From Lactarius indigo (Eukaryota; Basidiomycota; Agaricomycetes; Russulales; Russulaceae): 64,000 nt of DNA. The position numbers and the translations under genes are program-made. The stretch spans positions 310,001 to 374,000 of the forward strand of contig JAFKAC010000008.1 of NCBI GenBank assembly GCA_025766275.1. The letters are read 5' to 3'. Every line of letters starts with the position of its first letter. Position 1 is the first letter of the stretch. Under the pieces are notes generated by a model that was given only the letters and a program-made list of their open reading frames with translations, searched no databases and had not been told where the DNA came from. Shown here one piece after another: positions 48,654 through 59,409 of this stretch.

Positions 48654-50137
48654 TTAATTAGTCCACACTCGTTCGTGTTCTACATCCATGTGACGGCCAG
48701 AGAGCTGGCGAGACATCATTAGTGGCACTACTGCCTCTCACAAAAGTGGCCCAGGCTCCCGTATGTAGAGTTTGTGTAGGGCCGGTAGAAAAGTTCTGCG
48801 CCGCTTTCCAGATAGCTGCAAAGAGCGCACGATGTTTGTTGAGAGGTTGCCAGCGACATGAAACCATTTCGTGCCTCTGAATGGATAGATAAGCTTCGCC
48901 CATTTTTCACAGTCCATATTGTCCTGCCCACTTGATAGAGTCACATGGACGCGTAGATCTTCCACGCCCGAAAGGAAAGTGGCAAGACGACTGCAGATTT
49001 CAGCCATGGAGGGCAACTTCCGGTTCAACGGCTCGTGGGATATTCTCAATTCAGAGCGCATGGGGGCCCTGGGTTGTGTGAAGGAGATGGAGATAGTATC
49101 CCCAGAAAATAGAACCTCCGCCCGACTATGGGACTTCTGCAGTGTTATCCGGCCAATGAATTTCCTTAGATTTGGAACGTCGAAGATGAGTTCATCAAAA
49201 TATGCGATTTCGGTGTCCCCAAGACGAGGAGCATCCATTCTGACCACAAGGCCTTCCAAGTACTCGGACATTCTTCGAAAATTAGAGCGACTGAGAGCAG
49301 GGAGAGCAACGTGTTCCCCGGATGGTGAGGTTGCGCCAACGAAACTTGTAGTGGGAAGGAAGTGGAGCGAAAGTACTTGAAGTTGGGTCATCCCGGACAA
49401 GGCGTCCCCGAGTGCATCTGGTGGAAGCCACAGAGATTTGAAAACGCCGTGAAGCAGAAGGTATAAAAGATTCATGGAAGAACAAAGAACTTGGAGCTGA
49501 GGGAGTGGGAGGAAGATAATTCTAGTCAAGTGGAGACTACGGAGTCGTAGGCTCTACCGAAACGTGTTGGGCATGGCCAGCTGCACACCATCTTGAGACA
49601 GAAGAAATAGGTCTCCTAATTCGGAGAAAGGCGTCTAGATTGCGTCGAACCCTTTCGAACGACCTTGTGAAGGGTGACGGTGAGGCTGATAAAGCTACTG
49701 TAACACGATCACTTCAGTGCCGAGGGCCCGGAGAATCGAGCGCTGGAGGTCCCCCGTACTGTATGACGATAGGAAAGGCGGGCCAGAGATCTAAATTCTT
49801 CAAGACCGGTGTTCCAGGCGTACAGAACAGCCGAAGAAGTGGAGCCGAGACGCAAATACGATTTGTCTCCACCTGATATGCACACGCCTGGGCCAAATCG
49901 TGGAGAGGCATCCAGATAATAACGAGATATATTCAGAAGCACTTCGTTGGAAAGCTTCCCAATCGTTACTTGTCGGGAAAAGGAACACGTCGGTGAGTGG
50001 CGCGAGCACTGTGCGGAATATGTACCTTCTCTAAAGCATTCTTTTGGTGTGGTGACGGTTGGGGAGCGACACGTGTCGGGCGCGGGCACGTCTATTGGGA
50101 ATCCGTGACACACACGGTCATCTCCTGCGGTAAACAT
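48654..50137 (-). pseudogene. F-box/LRR gene, probably inactive (copy A, module 1)
   Basis: Paralogue of 52740-54137. Starts with MFTAGDD… and the F-box QVTIGKLSNEVLLNISRYYLDASPRF. Relative to copy B it has small deletions (about 49890-49910) that break the frame right after the F-box, and again near 49600. A 263-codon LRR part (48738-49529) remains open. It ends at its own stop TAA (48656-48654), which copy B lacks. Fungal F-box/LRR proteins act as SCF ubiquitin-ligase adaptors. Confidence 0.65.
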
Positions 50138-50712
50138 TGAAGGGGTTGGATCACTTACATTGGGGCGTGCATGGGGTGGGGGAGAGTCAACGGGGCAGCT
50201 ATTGTTGGTTTATCTTATGTAGAACACACCGAACTTATAGATCCAGTCGACTGATCACAGTTTGGGGCGTGGTGAGCGTTACGCTTGCTCGCAGCAGACA
50301 TGCGGCGACGCTATGGAGATTAAATTGCCGTGTGGGCGACGCGTGTCAGTGTACTGCCAGTTGTGCTCAAGGTGGACAACTATGGTAATCACGGTGGTAC
50401 GGAGGAGGTCATCGTCGGTTTAGACAAGGAGTGAAACGAGTCAGGTTGAATTCGAAGCTCGGAACAATGTCATGGTGTGGGAGACGTCATGCTGGTGCAT
50501 CGGCGGTGAGACAACAGGAGATACGCAACACGGCCGCACTGCATAAACACTACGTGAACCGGCATCAAATGCCTGTTCTAAGGTTTTGGTTCTCCTAATA
50601 GTGTACCATCTGGTAACATAGCCACTGTGAACAGTGATTTAGTGAGAGGCGGCTCAGCAGTGGCAACAACTTGGCAAAAATACAGCAGAAACCTTGTTAT
50701 GATTTGCTTGGA
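50138..50712. other. Upstream region of F-box copy A
   Basis: Similar in order to 54140-54600 upstream of copy B (GGATCACTTAC, TATGTAGAA-ACACCGA, CGTGAA-CGGCAT), so the duplication includes the promoter. No gene is seen. Confidence 0.45.
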
Positions 50713-50830
50713 CAGAAATTATCGCTAGATTCTCAGAAAATTATCACCAGACTCTCAGAAAATTATTACCAGACTATCGGAAAATTATCACCAGACTATC
50801 GGAAAATTATCACCAGATTATCGAAAAACC
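50713..50830. repeat. 22-bp minisatellite, about 5 units
   Basis: Five tandem units of 21-22 bp built on GAAAATTATCACCAGACT, starting about 50713, 50734, 50756, 50778 and 50800, then decaying into CGAAAAACCCTGATAATTT. It lies just beyond the 3' end of the chimeric F-box gene, where an SPT20 3' flank might be expected. Confidence 0.8.
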
Positions 50831-50900
50831 CTGATAATTTAGGGGGGGTCACCTTAATTCTGATAATCTAGGCTAACAAAAATTTTCCTCTAGTCTAATG

Positions 50901-53900
50901 CTAGCTAACGAAATTATCCCTCGCTAACGCGGGAGGTTTTTCCCGATGTTGCATTTGCGCCACCTGGGCGGCGTAGCGTGCTTGTAACTGCGCGGAAGTG
51001 AGGTTGGCCCCCTGGACCTGTCCTACGGCTTGTGCGTGCGCTTGCGCTTGCGCCTGAGCCTGAGCCCGAGCCAGAGCCAGAGCCTGAACCTGAACCTGAG
51101 CCTGAACCTGAGCCTGCATCATGTAGTACATCAACTGCTGTTGCTGCGTTTGTTGTCCCATCACACCTGCTTTCGCATTTTGGCTCTGAGCTTGTGCCGC
51201 TAATTGTTTGTACAGTGCAGGATTCATGCCCGCCGCCGCCATGTTCATATAGGTTTGAGGTGGCGTGTGTTTGTCTACAAAGTGTCTTTGGAGGTCTTGT
51301 TGCTGTGCGAAACTGGTATTACACACGTGGCATACAGCATACTGCTCCACGGGACAATCGGAGAGCCATCGCGAGGTGAGGAACGATTGTGCGGCCTCCC
51401 ACAATGGCCCGTGAGTCTGCACAAGCCCCGGTAAACCAAGAGTACGCAGAGAAGGGAGCATAATTGGCTCCCCGTCGACTGGACACAAAGTACGCAAGAT
51501 GTCCGTCGCAAGTTCTTCGGCTACACGAAAACGAAACCCTTTTGCGTCACCGAACGCGCGGATGAGCTCCACCCATTGTTCCCTGTCTATGTCGTCCTGC
51601 ACATTTGAGTGTTGAGCCATAAAGACGCCTAGATCTTCGACACGGGATAGGAAAGGGGAAAAATGGTTGCAAATTTGAGTCATTGAGGACAACTGCCAGT
51701 CCAACTGTTCGCACGATATTTGCAAATCAAGTTGTGTAGGAGCTCCTGGGTTGGAAAAGCAGATGGAAATGGCATGCGCGGAGGTCTGAATGTCTGCTCG
51801 ACTGAGCGACGTCTGCGATTCTACCCGCTCGATGAATCGGCCAAGTTGCGAAGCGTCCATTGTGGGTTGGCTAAAGAATATGATACCAATATCCCCGAGA
51901 CGAGGCGCATCGATTCTAGCCACGAAGCTGTCCAAATACTTGCTGGTTCCGCGGTATTTAAGGCACGTGAGAGCAGGGAGAACGATGCGTTCCTCTGAGG
52001 GTGGAGGCAAGCTGAGGTATTTTCGGCGGGGGGGTAGGGAAAGGAAATGGAATAAAAGTGTTTCAAGTTGGGTCATCTCGGATAAGGCATCGGCGAACAC
52101 TTCTGGGGAAAAATACCCGAGTTTAGGTATTTCATGGAGCTGAAGATCTACGATACCCGTGGAAGGAGAGAGAAGCTGCGGGAGTGCGGGAATGGCGATC
52201 CTAGTCAAGTGCAGGGTACGGAGGCGTGTGCCCAACTGAAAAGCGCCGGGGAAGGTCAACTGTACATAATCTCGGGACAGGAGAATAAACTCTTCTAGTT
52301 CCGTAAATGGTTCAGAGATTGTGGAAAGGTTCTTCAGGAGTGAATTTGTGACGGTGAGGCTAATGGAGGCAACGCGACCAGACTGCTTCAGTGCAGCCAC
52401 GATATTCTCCTCGTCCTCAGGAACTGGGGGACCACGCCCGAGAGATCCTCCGTAGTTCACGACGAGAGGAAAATGTGGCCAACAATCTAGAGCCTTCAAG
52501 ACAGGCGTCCCGTACGTGCAGTAGAGGCGAAGATGTAGACCCAGAGGTGATCCCAGCACGGTCTTTCGCCATCTTGTGCACACGCGCGTAAGCGTAGGCC
52601 AAAATTGCGGAGAGGCATGCAGGTAGTGACGAAATATGTCCAGAAGAACATCGTCAGAGAGCATCTCAATTGTGACCTGCTGAGAAAAAGGTCCTACACC
52701 AGGCACATTAGTACGTGATAAAAACTGGGATCGAATAAACATTGTACCTGTTCCATGAGGTTCATTGACCCACAGTTGTTCATATTCCACCTCTATGCGA
52801 CAGCCAGAGAGCCGACGAGACATCATTAGTGACACTACTGCCTCCCGCAAAGGCGCGTAACGTGGCCCAGGCTCCCGTATGTAGAGTTTGTGTAGGGCAG
52901 GTAGCAAAGTCCTCCGCTGCTCTCCAGATAGTTGCAAATAACGCACGATGTCTATTGAGAGGTTGCCAGATATATGAAGCCATTTTATGCCTCCAAATAG
53001 AGGGATAAGCTCCGCCCATTTTTCGCAGCCCGTGTTGTCCTGCTTACTTGATAGCTGGGTCGCATGGACGCGTAGATCCTCCACGCCAGAAAGCAAAGTG
53101 CCAAAACGACTGCAGATTTCAGTCATATAGGGAAACCCTCGGTTCAATGGCGGCTTGCGGGATATTCTCAATTTAGGACACATGGGGGCCTCAGGTTGTG
53201 CAAAGGAGATGGAGATAGCATTCCCGGAGAATAAAACCTCTGCTCGATTATGGGACTTCTGCATTTTCATCTGGCCAATGAATTTCGCAAGATTTGGAAC
53301 GTCGAAGATGAGTTCATCGAAAAGTGTGATGTCGGTGTCCCAAAGACGAGGAGCATACATTCTGACCACAAGGCCTTCCAAGTACTCGGACATTCCTCGA
53401 AAATTAAAGCGGACTGAGAGCAGGGAGAACAACGCGTCCCCCGGATGGTGAGGTTGCGCCAACGAAACTTGCAATGGGAAGGAAGTGGAGTGAAAGTGCC
53501 CGAAGCTGGCTCATCCCGGACAAGGCATCCCCGAGTGCATCAGGTGAGAACTGCAAAGGTTTGAAAACACCGTGAAGCCGGAGGTCTACGAGATTCCTGG
53601 AAGAACCAAGAAGTTGAGGGAGAGCAGGAAAGGTGATCCTGGTCAAGTGGAGACTACGAAGACGTTGGCCCCACCGAAACGTGCTGGGCATGGTCAACCG
53701 CACGCCACCTTGAGACAGAAGAACGAGGTCTTCCAGTTCAGAGAAAGGCCCCTTGATTGCATTGAACCCTTCCAGAAGCGACCTTGTGACGGCGAGACTG
53801 ATAACGCTAACACGAGCAGACTGCTTCAGTGCCGCCATGATGTTGTCCTCATCCTCAGAAGCGGGGGGTCGAGCGATGGAGATCCCCCGTACTGCACCAC

Positions 53901-54137
53901 AATAGGCAAGGCGGGCCAGAGATCTAAAGTCTTCAAGACATACGTTCCAGGCGTACAGAATGGTCGAAGACGTAGATCTTGTTGGGACGCAAATATGATT
54001 TGTCTCCACTTGCGACATATGTGTACAAGTCTGGGCCAAAGACTTGGAGAGGCATCCAGATAACAACGAAATATGTTTAGAAGCACTTCGTCAGAGAGCT
54101 TCCCTATCATCACTTGTGGAGAAAAGGAACACGTCAA
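50901..54137 (-). CDS. Double F-box/LRR gene with C2H2 finger and captured SPT20 tail (copy B)
   Basis: Order of parts: F-box 1 (VMIGKLSDEVLLNIFRCYL, start about 54137), LRR 1, F-box 2 (QVTIEMLSDDVLLDIFRHYL, about 52680), LRR 2, a C2H2 finger with C-x2-C-x12-H-x4-H (about 51330-51262), and a C-terminal segment derived from SPT20 (51265-50949), ending at 50901. From 53474 to the end the frame is open for 857 codons. Upstream it needs two single-base corrections: a G6 run at 53863-53868, and AGTC at 53411, which reads as AGT/AGC Ser. Between modules, the stop found in copy A is GAA here (52763-52761). The linker looks like an intron (GTACAATG … TACTAAT … CTCAG), so splicing may differ. F-box proteins recruit targets to SCF ligases. 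Expression is unproven. Confidence 0.55.
50949..51265 (-). repeat. Duplicate of SPT20 coding segment (source 55747-56075)
   Basis: Nearly identical to SPT20 codons for QTYMNMAAAGMNPALYKQLA and the following Q and AQ repeats, in the same orientation and reading frame. The edges are sharp: left at TTGCATTTGCG, right at TATAGGTTTGAG followed by GGTGGC in both copies (microhomology). Small differences lie in the AQ repeat and one extra Ala codon. Confidence 0.9.
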
Positions 54138-54139
54138 CG

Positions 54140-54598
54140 AGTGGCAATGTCACAAGCACTGCGTGGAATATGTACCGTTTCTATTAGTGCATTCGTTTGG
54201 TGTGGTGATAGCCTTGGGGCACGACACGTATCGGGGGCGGGCATGTCTACTGGGAGATCCGATTCACTGTCACCTCCTGCGGTGGAGCAAGCATTGAAAG
54301 CGCTGGATCACTTACTTTGGGGTGCGCATAGGGAAGCAGCTATAGGCTGTTTGTATATCGTATGTAGAATACACCGAGCTTACGAGTCGTCGGTTCAGAC
54401 AAGAAGTGCAGGAAGCCAGTCGATTTGGAGCCCAGAACAATATCACTGCGTGGGACACTGTATCGTACTGCTTTGTGGCTGTGCGTCGGCCATGAGGCCT
54501 GCATGAGGTACTGTAACAGGGGATGCACAACATGAATGCACGTTGCGTGAATCGGCATTAAATCGGCGCCCTCTTTCTCACCTTATTCATAATAAGGC
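54140..54598. other. Upstream region of F-box copy B
   Basis: Promoter side of the minus-strand copy B gene, partly similar to 50138-50600. No gene seen. Confidence 0.45.
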
Positions 54599-55020
54599 TT
54601 TTAGGGAGAGATAGCAGTATAATTTCTGTAATTTCTGTGAGGTGATCCTCGTTGCTGGGCATAGAGAAACAAAACCTTTTCCCAAAAAATCATTAGGGGC
54701 GTAGAAGGTAACCCACGAATGGCATGTACATAGACCGGTGGTTCGTTTTCGTAACCTGAGGACACAAGGGCGAATTCGGTACCCCGCCTTCTGAAACCCA
54801 AAGCCCAAAATTTTTTAAAAATGGAAAAAAGATAGATGGCGATGATCCATGCGGTGGGGTGGTACAAATACAGTAATAAGCTTACAGAGTATAATACCAT
54901 ACTAACCAAGAGAGAAGAGAGAAGAGAGGATGGAAGGGGTTGGAAAGAAAAACAACAGCGAAATGAAAGGGAAAAGGGGATGGAAGGAGGAAGGTGTGGA
55001 AGAAGAAAAAGGTCGATTGC
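54599..55020 (-). repeat. SPT20 3' flank, intact copy of the relic at 45903-46330
   Basis: A/G-rich 3'UTR and terminator region of SPT20. It shares ordered blocks with 45903-46330 as described there. Confidence 0.55.
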
Positions 55021-55098
55021 CATGGCAATGGCGGTCGGTATTATCGAAGCGCATCGACCACTCTATGTTACAACACCACGCCAATCCGTCCTCACTGA

Positions 55099-55885
55099 CT
55101 ATCGTGCACCTGCGCCCTGAGATTGCGCTTGTGCCTGTGCATGTGCCTGCTGCGCTGCCTTGACTTGGGCAGCTTGGGCCGCGGTAAGGTTCGTGTGCGG
55201 CTGTCCGCCACCCTGGCGGAACGCAATCCCGTTCATCCCGTTCATAGACATCTGGAGTTGTTGCTGCCACACATGCATGGGGTAGCCCACCCGTCCGCCA
55301 GCTTGCGCCTGTGCCTGAGCAGCCTGTTGCATCAACTGCAGCTGCAGCTGCATCTGTGGGTTCATCGGGACGAACACCTGCTGCGTCGGCGCCGTGTCCT
55401 GAGTCTGTCCTGGATGGCTCTGCTGCTGCTGCTGCTGTTGTTGTTGTTGCTGTTGCTGCAGCAAATGAGCCGCGTATTGCGCCTTTGCCTGGGCGGTGAA
55501 TGCCATGACTTGCTGCTGCTGCTGGTGAGACTGTTGCGGTGATTGCTGACCCTGGCCAGAGGCTGCAAAGTGCTGAGAGGCAACGTGCTGACCCTGACCA
55601 TTAGCGTTTGGCATGGGGGAACGGGATGTCGCCTGCGAGTTCGCGGTTGTGCCAGCAATGGCAGGATTCAACATAGGTGTACGGGTCAAGTGCGGCGCCG
55701 GTACATTCTGTTGCTGTTGCTGCTGCTGCTGCTGGACGTGTGCGGCTTGCATTTGCGCCACCTGGGCGTAGCGTGCTTGTAACTGCGCGGAAGTGAGGTT
55801 GGCCCCCTGGACCTGTCCTGCGGCTTGTCCTTGCCCTTGTGCGTGCGCTTGCGCTTGCGCCTGAGCCTGAGCTTGAGCTTGAGCT

Positions 55886-55923
<38 letters not shown>

Positions 55924-57777
55924 CATCATGTAGTATATCTGTTGCTGTTGCTGCGTTTGTTGTCCCATCACACCCGCTTTCGCATTTTGGCTCTGAGCTT
56001 GTGCCGCTAATTGTTTGTACAGTGCAGGATTCATGCCCGCCGCCGCCATGTTCATATAGGTTTGAGCTGGTGGCACAAGGCCCTTCGCTTGTTGAGGGAA
56101 CGATGGACGCGCTTGCGGAACAGCTTGAGGTTGAGGTTGAGGCTGAGACTGCCCTTGCTGAGGCTGCATAACCGACTGTGCGGGCGGCCGTGGCGAGCTG
56201 CTGGACGCCGCGTTAGTACCAGCGACCGCCATTGCATGCAGAGCGGGCGACGGCGCAACACGCGGAGACGATCCCAGAGTACTCGCGGAGCCATTGACAA
56301 CAGCAGTGGGATGTGGGGACTGAGACGTGGGGCGCGAAACAGGATGATTGGTTGCACGCAGATGCTGCGGCGGGAGTTGAGGTGTAGCTTGTACGGGGGT
56401 TGCGCTTGGCGTCGGGGTACCCAAAGTCCCGTCGCCAGGGGTATGTGTCCTCCTCGCTGCTTGCTTTGGGGTAGATTTCTTCGTCTCCGCGCTTCCGGGA
56501 GTGGAAGCAGCAGCGATAACTGGCGTTGCGATTGAGCGCGGGGGCTGCTGCGGCTGTGACGGCTGTATTTGGGGCTGTGGCTGTGGCTGCGGCTGTGGCT
56601 GCAGAGGCGGTGGTGCTGGTGGCTGTTGGGGTTGAGGCTGGGATTGGGGCTGGGACTGGGGTTGGGATTGAGGCTGAGGCTGAGGCTGGGGTTGAGACTG
56701 AGAATTTGAAGGCGTCTGGGTATGAGCTTGGGGTTGAGGTTGAGGTGTGGGTGTGGGTTGCTGCGTCGGTGCATGATTAACTGGTATACTGTGTAATGGA
56801 TTGCTATAGTTGACAGCTGGCACTGCTGGCGGGTTGTTTTCAGTTGGTTGGGGGGCCGGCGCGGCCTTCATACGCGTGAGATGATCAAGCAGCCGATACC
56901 TCAAGGGTGAGACTCATTAAGAACAGCGAATGGAGCAAAGTTTAAGAAGACATACGATGGAGTAGCACTTCGTGTAGGCTTTGGGTCCATGAACCGGATG
57001 ATTTTGGTCTTGCGGTTCACAGATGCCTCGTCTTCCTCGGTCGACTCTAAGCCATTTGCCTTACGTTTCTTGGGTCGTAATGGAGGCGGTGTGCGAGGAA
57101 GGGAAATGCGGTAGAGACTGTTCGCGACTTTTCCGAGACGTGGATCCGGGTCCAGGCAGAGAGGTGGTGATGTGGCGAGCTTATGAGCAAAGTAAGAGTG
57201 AGTGCCCACAACAAGCAGATTATCAAGAGCTGCGCACAAGGATTTTGGCTTCGACCTCGAGTGCATCTTTATCCGTCCATTTGCCGCCCGACTTCTGGTT
57301 GAGAAGACATAGATCGGCGAAGAGGGTTTCAGAATTGGGACGAAGGAGGACTCTCGCGACGGTTTTTTTCGGGCAAATTGCTGTCCTTTGGGTCAGGTTT
57401 CTTGAACTCTTCGATCTCTACGATCATGCAACCTGAAGGAGTGTCGCGAGCGGTTAATAGAGTTGTTTAAAGCGCCGACGAGAACATGACACGCCTTCGT
57501 AAAAGGGCACCTTGGCGGCGTCGAACAGCTCGAGGAGGTCTACGGGTATTCGGTGCGCCTTTATGTCATCGAATAGGGCCTGAACGTGGCATGTGAGTGG
57601 CAAAGGAGAAAGGATAGTAAGGAAGAACAGTACGGCGAAGGCAGGGCTGCTGTACAAGAACTTGGGACCGGAGTTGAGGGTCCAATTGTCGTGATGGAGC
57701 TGTACCGAGAAGGATGGGGAGCTGGTTTCATACTCCTTGAGTATCGATTGGGATTCCCTTGTCAAGTTGTAGGCCAT
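55099..57777 (-). CDS. SPT20: SAGA subunit Spt20 with long Q/A-rich C-terminus
   Basis: Exons (minus): 57777-57634, 57579-57495, 57432-57238, 57179-56956, 56899-55099; about 815 aa. The Spt20 domain is in the first 170 residues: SILKEYETSSPSFSVQLHHD, IPVDLLELFDAAKVPFYEG, CMIVEIEEFKKPD, RLGKVANSLYRISLPRTPPP. The rest is Pro/Gln-rich with several poly-Q runs and an (AQ)n stretch. Spt20 holds the SAGA coactivator together. Two oddities: the exon 2 donor that keeps the frame is GC (after GAAG) rather than GT, and an A7 run (plus-strand T7 at 57363-57369) is one base too long for the conserved frame. Both could reflect sequence or consensus errors. 74 bp from the divergent HGH1. Confidence 0.85.
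55853..55925 (-). repeat. Ala-Gln hexanucleotide repeat in SPT20
   Basis: Tandem plus-strand CTGAGC/TTGAGC hexamers encode alternating Ala-Gln on the minus strand. The same tract in the captured copy (51037-51120) is shorter and partly changed to Val-Gln and Ala-Leu, as expected for an unstable repeat. Confidence 0.85.
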
Positions 57778-57851
57778 CGCTTCGAGTCGGTGTCACCGTC
57801 GGGTCACTCTTAATTCAAACCCGTGCGGATGAGTCAGCAGTGCCTCTTGCG
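57778..57851. promoter_or_regulatory. Compact divergent promoter, SPT20 and HGH1
   Basis: 74 bp between the two start codons; includes GTCACCGTCGGGTCAC (57788-57803), an imperfect inverted repeat (GTCACC/GGGTCAC). Binding by a factor is only a guess. Confidence 0.4.
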
Positions 57852-59409
57852 ATGTCGCAAGATCAGTTGAGAGAGGTGCTTTTTATTCCGCTTCCTGCAA
57901 ACTGAACAATTACAATGACAACCGACACAGCTCTTTCAATTCTTGCACGACAAGAGCCCTCAAGTCAGGCAAATTGCTCTCGAAAATCTTTTGCCTCATA
58001 CTCCCAAAGATGCTCCCCATCGCAGCATCTTTTTCGACAGCTTGCAATCACACACTGGTCTGCAGAGTCCAAAGGAGAGTACGGTGGTTAGAGATCTCAA
58101 GCTTCTGTGTCGAGACAACCTCGTGAGCATATTGTTGCCTTGTTGAGATCCTATTTATCTTGCTGTGACCTGCAGGCCGTGGCGCATGACGCTTTCCGTG
58201 CTCTAGTCAATCTTTCGGATTCACCCATGATCCATCCATATCTCCTCGAACAATCTTTCCTGACATTTTTGGTGTCCTATATAGTGGCTAGTCTTCCTCT
58301 CGGTTCTTTCTACTGGCACTGGCTCATGGCTCGCAGCACCCTCAAGCAACCCTTGGCGATCTCGCCGCCATGTTACTCTCGAATCTCACTACCTCGCCGA
58401 GGTCGTCAACTGCCCTTCTGGATCTTCGGATCGCTGTACTCCCGATTCCTTCATCTGCAGGGCCATTCTATCCTACACAGTCTCGCGCAGGCAGCTGTGC
58501 GCCACCCGTCCCATATCCAGCCGGTCACGAGATAAATGTGCCTGCGCTATCTCTGCTCGTCGACGCGTTCGTACAGGGCGCGAGCATAGATCCTAGCGTT
58601 CCGCTCGACGAACGTCCGCGCAAAAGCGAGCTCCACTTCCTTGCGAGCGTGTTTGCAAATCTGACCACGGTACCGTCGACAACCCCCTATTTCGTCCTGG
58701 GCTAAGGCTGATGATAAGCACGAAATTTCTCAGTCTCTTCCCGGGCGTGTATTCTTCTTGACGCCGCGGCCTTCGGACCCACTACAAGGAGAGACTGCAG
58801 AAAAGGTCGAGTATCCGCTCGCAAAACTCGTCGTCTTCACCGAACACAAAGACTCCATCCGGCGCGGTGGCATCTCATCGCTCATCAAGTGCGTCAACCC
58901 GTCCCTCTAATCGACCCGTACTTACCTGTCATAGAAACTGCGCTTTCTATACGCAGGGCCACCAAGCCATCCTGACGCCGGAATCCGACTCCGTGATTGT
59001 TCCGCCATCAGATCTCCAGGCGCCAGGGATCGACGCCCTCCAGTACATTCTTCTTCCCTTGGCTGGGCCTGAAGAGTTTGATCTTGACACGCAAGAACAA
59101 CTCCCAGAGGCGTTGCAGTTCTTACCGCCGACGAAGAAGCGCGAGGCGAACGCGGCAATTAGGCTCATGCATACCGAGACGTTACTCTTGCTATGTACGA
59201 CGCGTTGGGGACGCGACTACCTGCGCACGCACGGAGTTTACGAAGTCGTGCGTGCGCTACACGAGCAGGAGACGAATGACGCAGTATCGGAGCATGTCGA
59301 GCGGCTCGTGAACCTGATCAAGCGCGCCGAGGGACCGGAGACGACGCAGGATTTGCAGGTGGAGGAAATTGAGGAAGATGATGACGACATGCGCATCGAG
59401 GAGATATAA
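57852..59409 (+). CDS. HGH1: HGH1 family protein (eEF2 folding co-chaperone)
   Basis: Exons 57852-57875, 57931-58122, 58176-58271, 58337-58669, 58734-58888, 58935-59409; 424 aa, in frame. The start exon MSQDQLRE joins to LFQFLHDKSPQVRQIALENL, the family's armadillo-like N-terminus. Later come AHDAFRALVNLSDS, LAAMLLSNLTTSP, LHFLASVFANLTT, GGISSLIKNCAFY, and the C-terminal LLLLCTTRWGRDYLRTHGVYEVVR with an acidic tail. In yeast, Hgh1 helps fold elongation factor 2. An ATG at 57915 is out of frame and is not the start. Confidence 0.94.

Noticed and set aside
50713..50830. CRISPR-like array
   Set aside because: The units abut with no spacers and the genome is eukaryotic; it is a minisatellite.
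55099..56899. Plus-strand Leu/Ala-rich open frames opposite SPT20
   Set aside because: They are shadows of the Q/A-repeat coding strand.
57915..57930. ATG at 57915 as HGH1 start
   Set aside because: Out of frame with the conserved FLHDKSPQVRQ; the spliced start at 57852 fits exactly.
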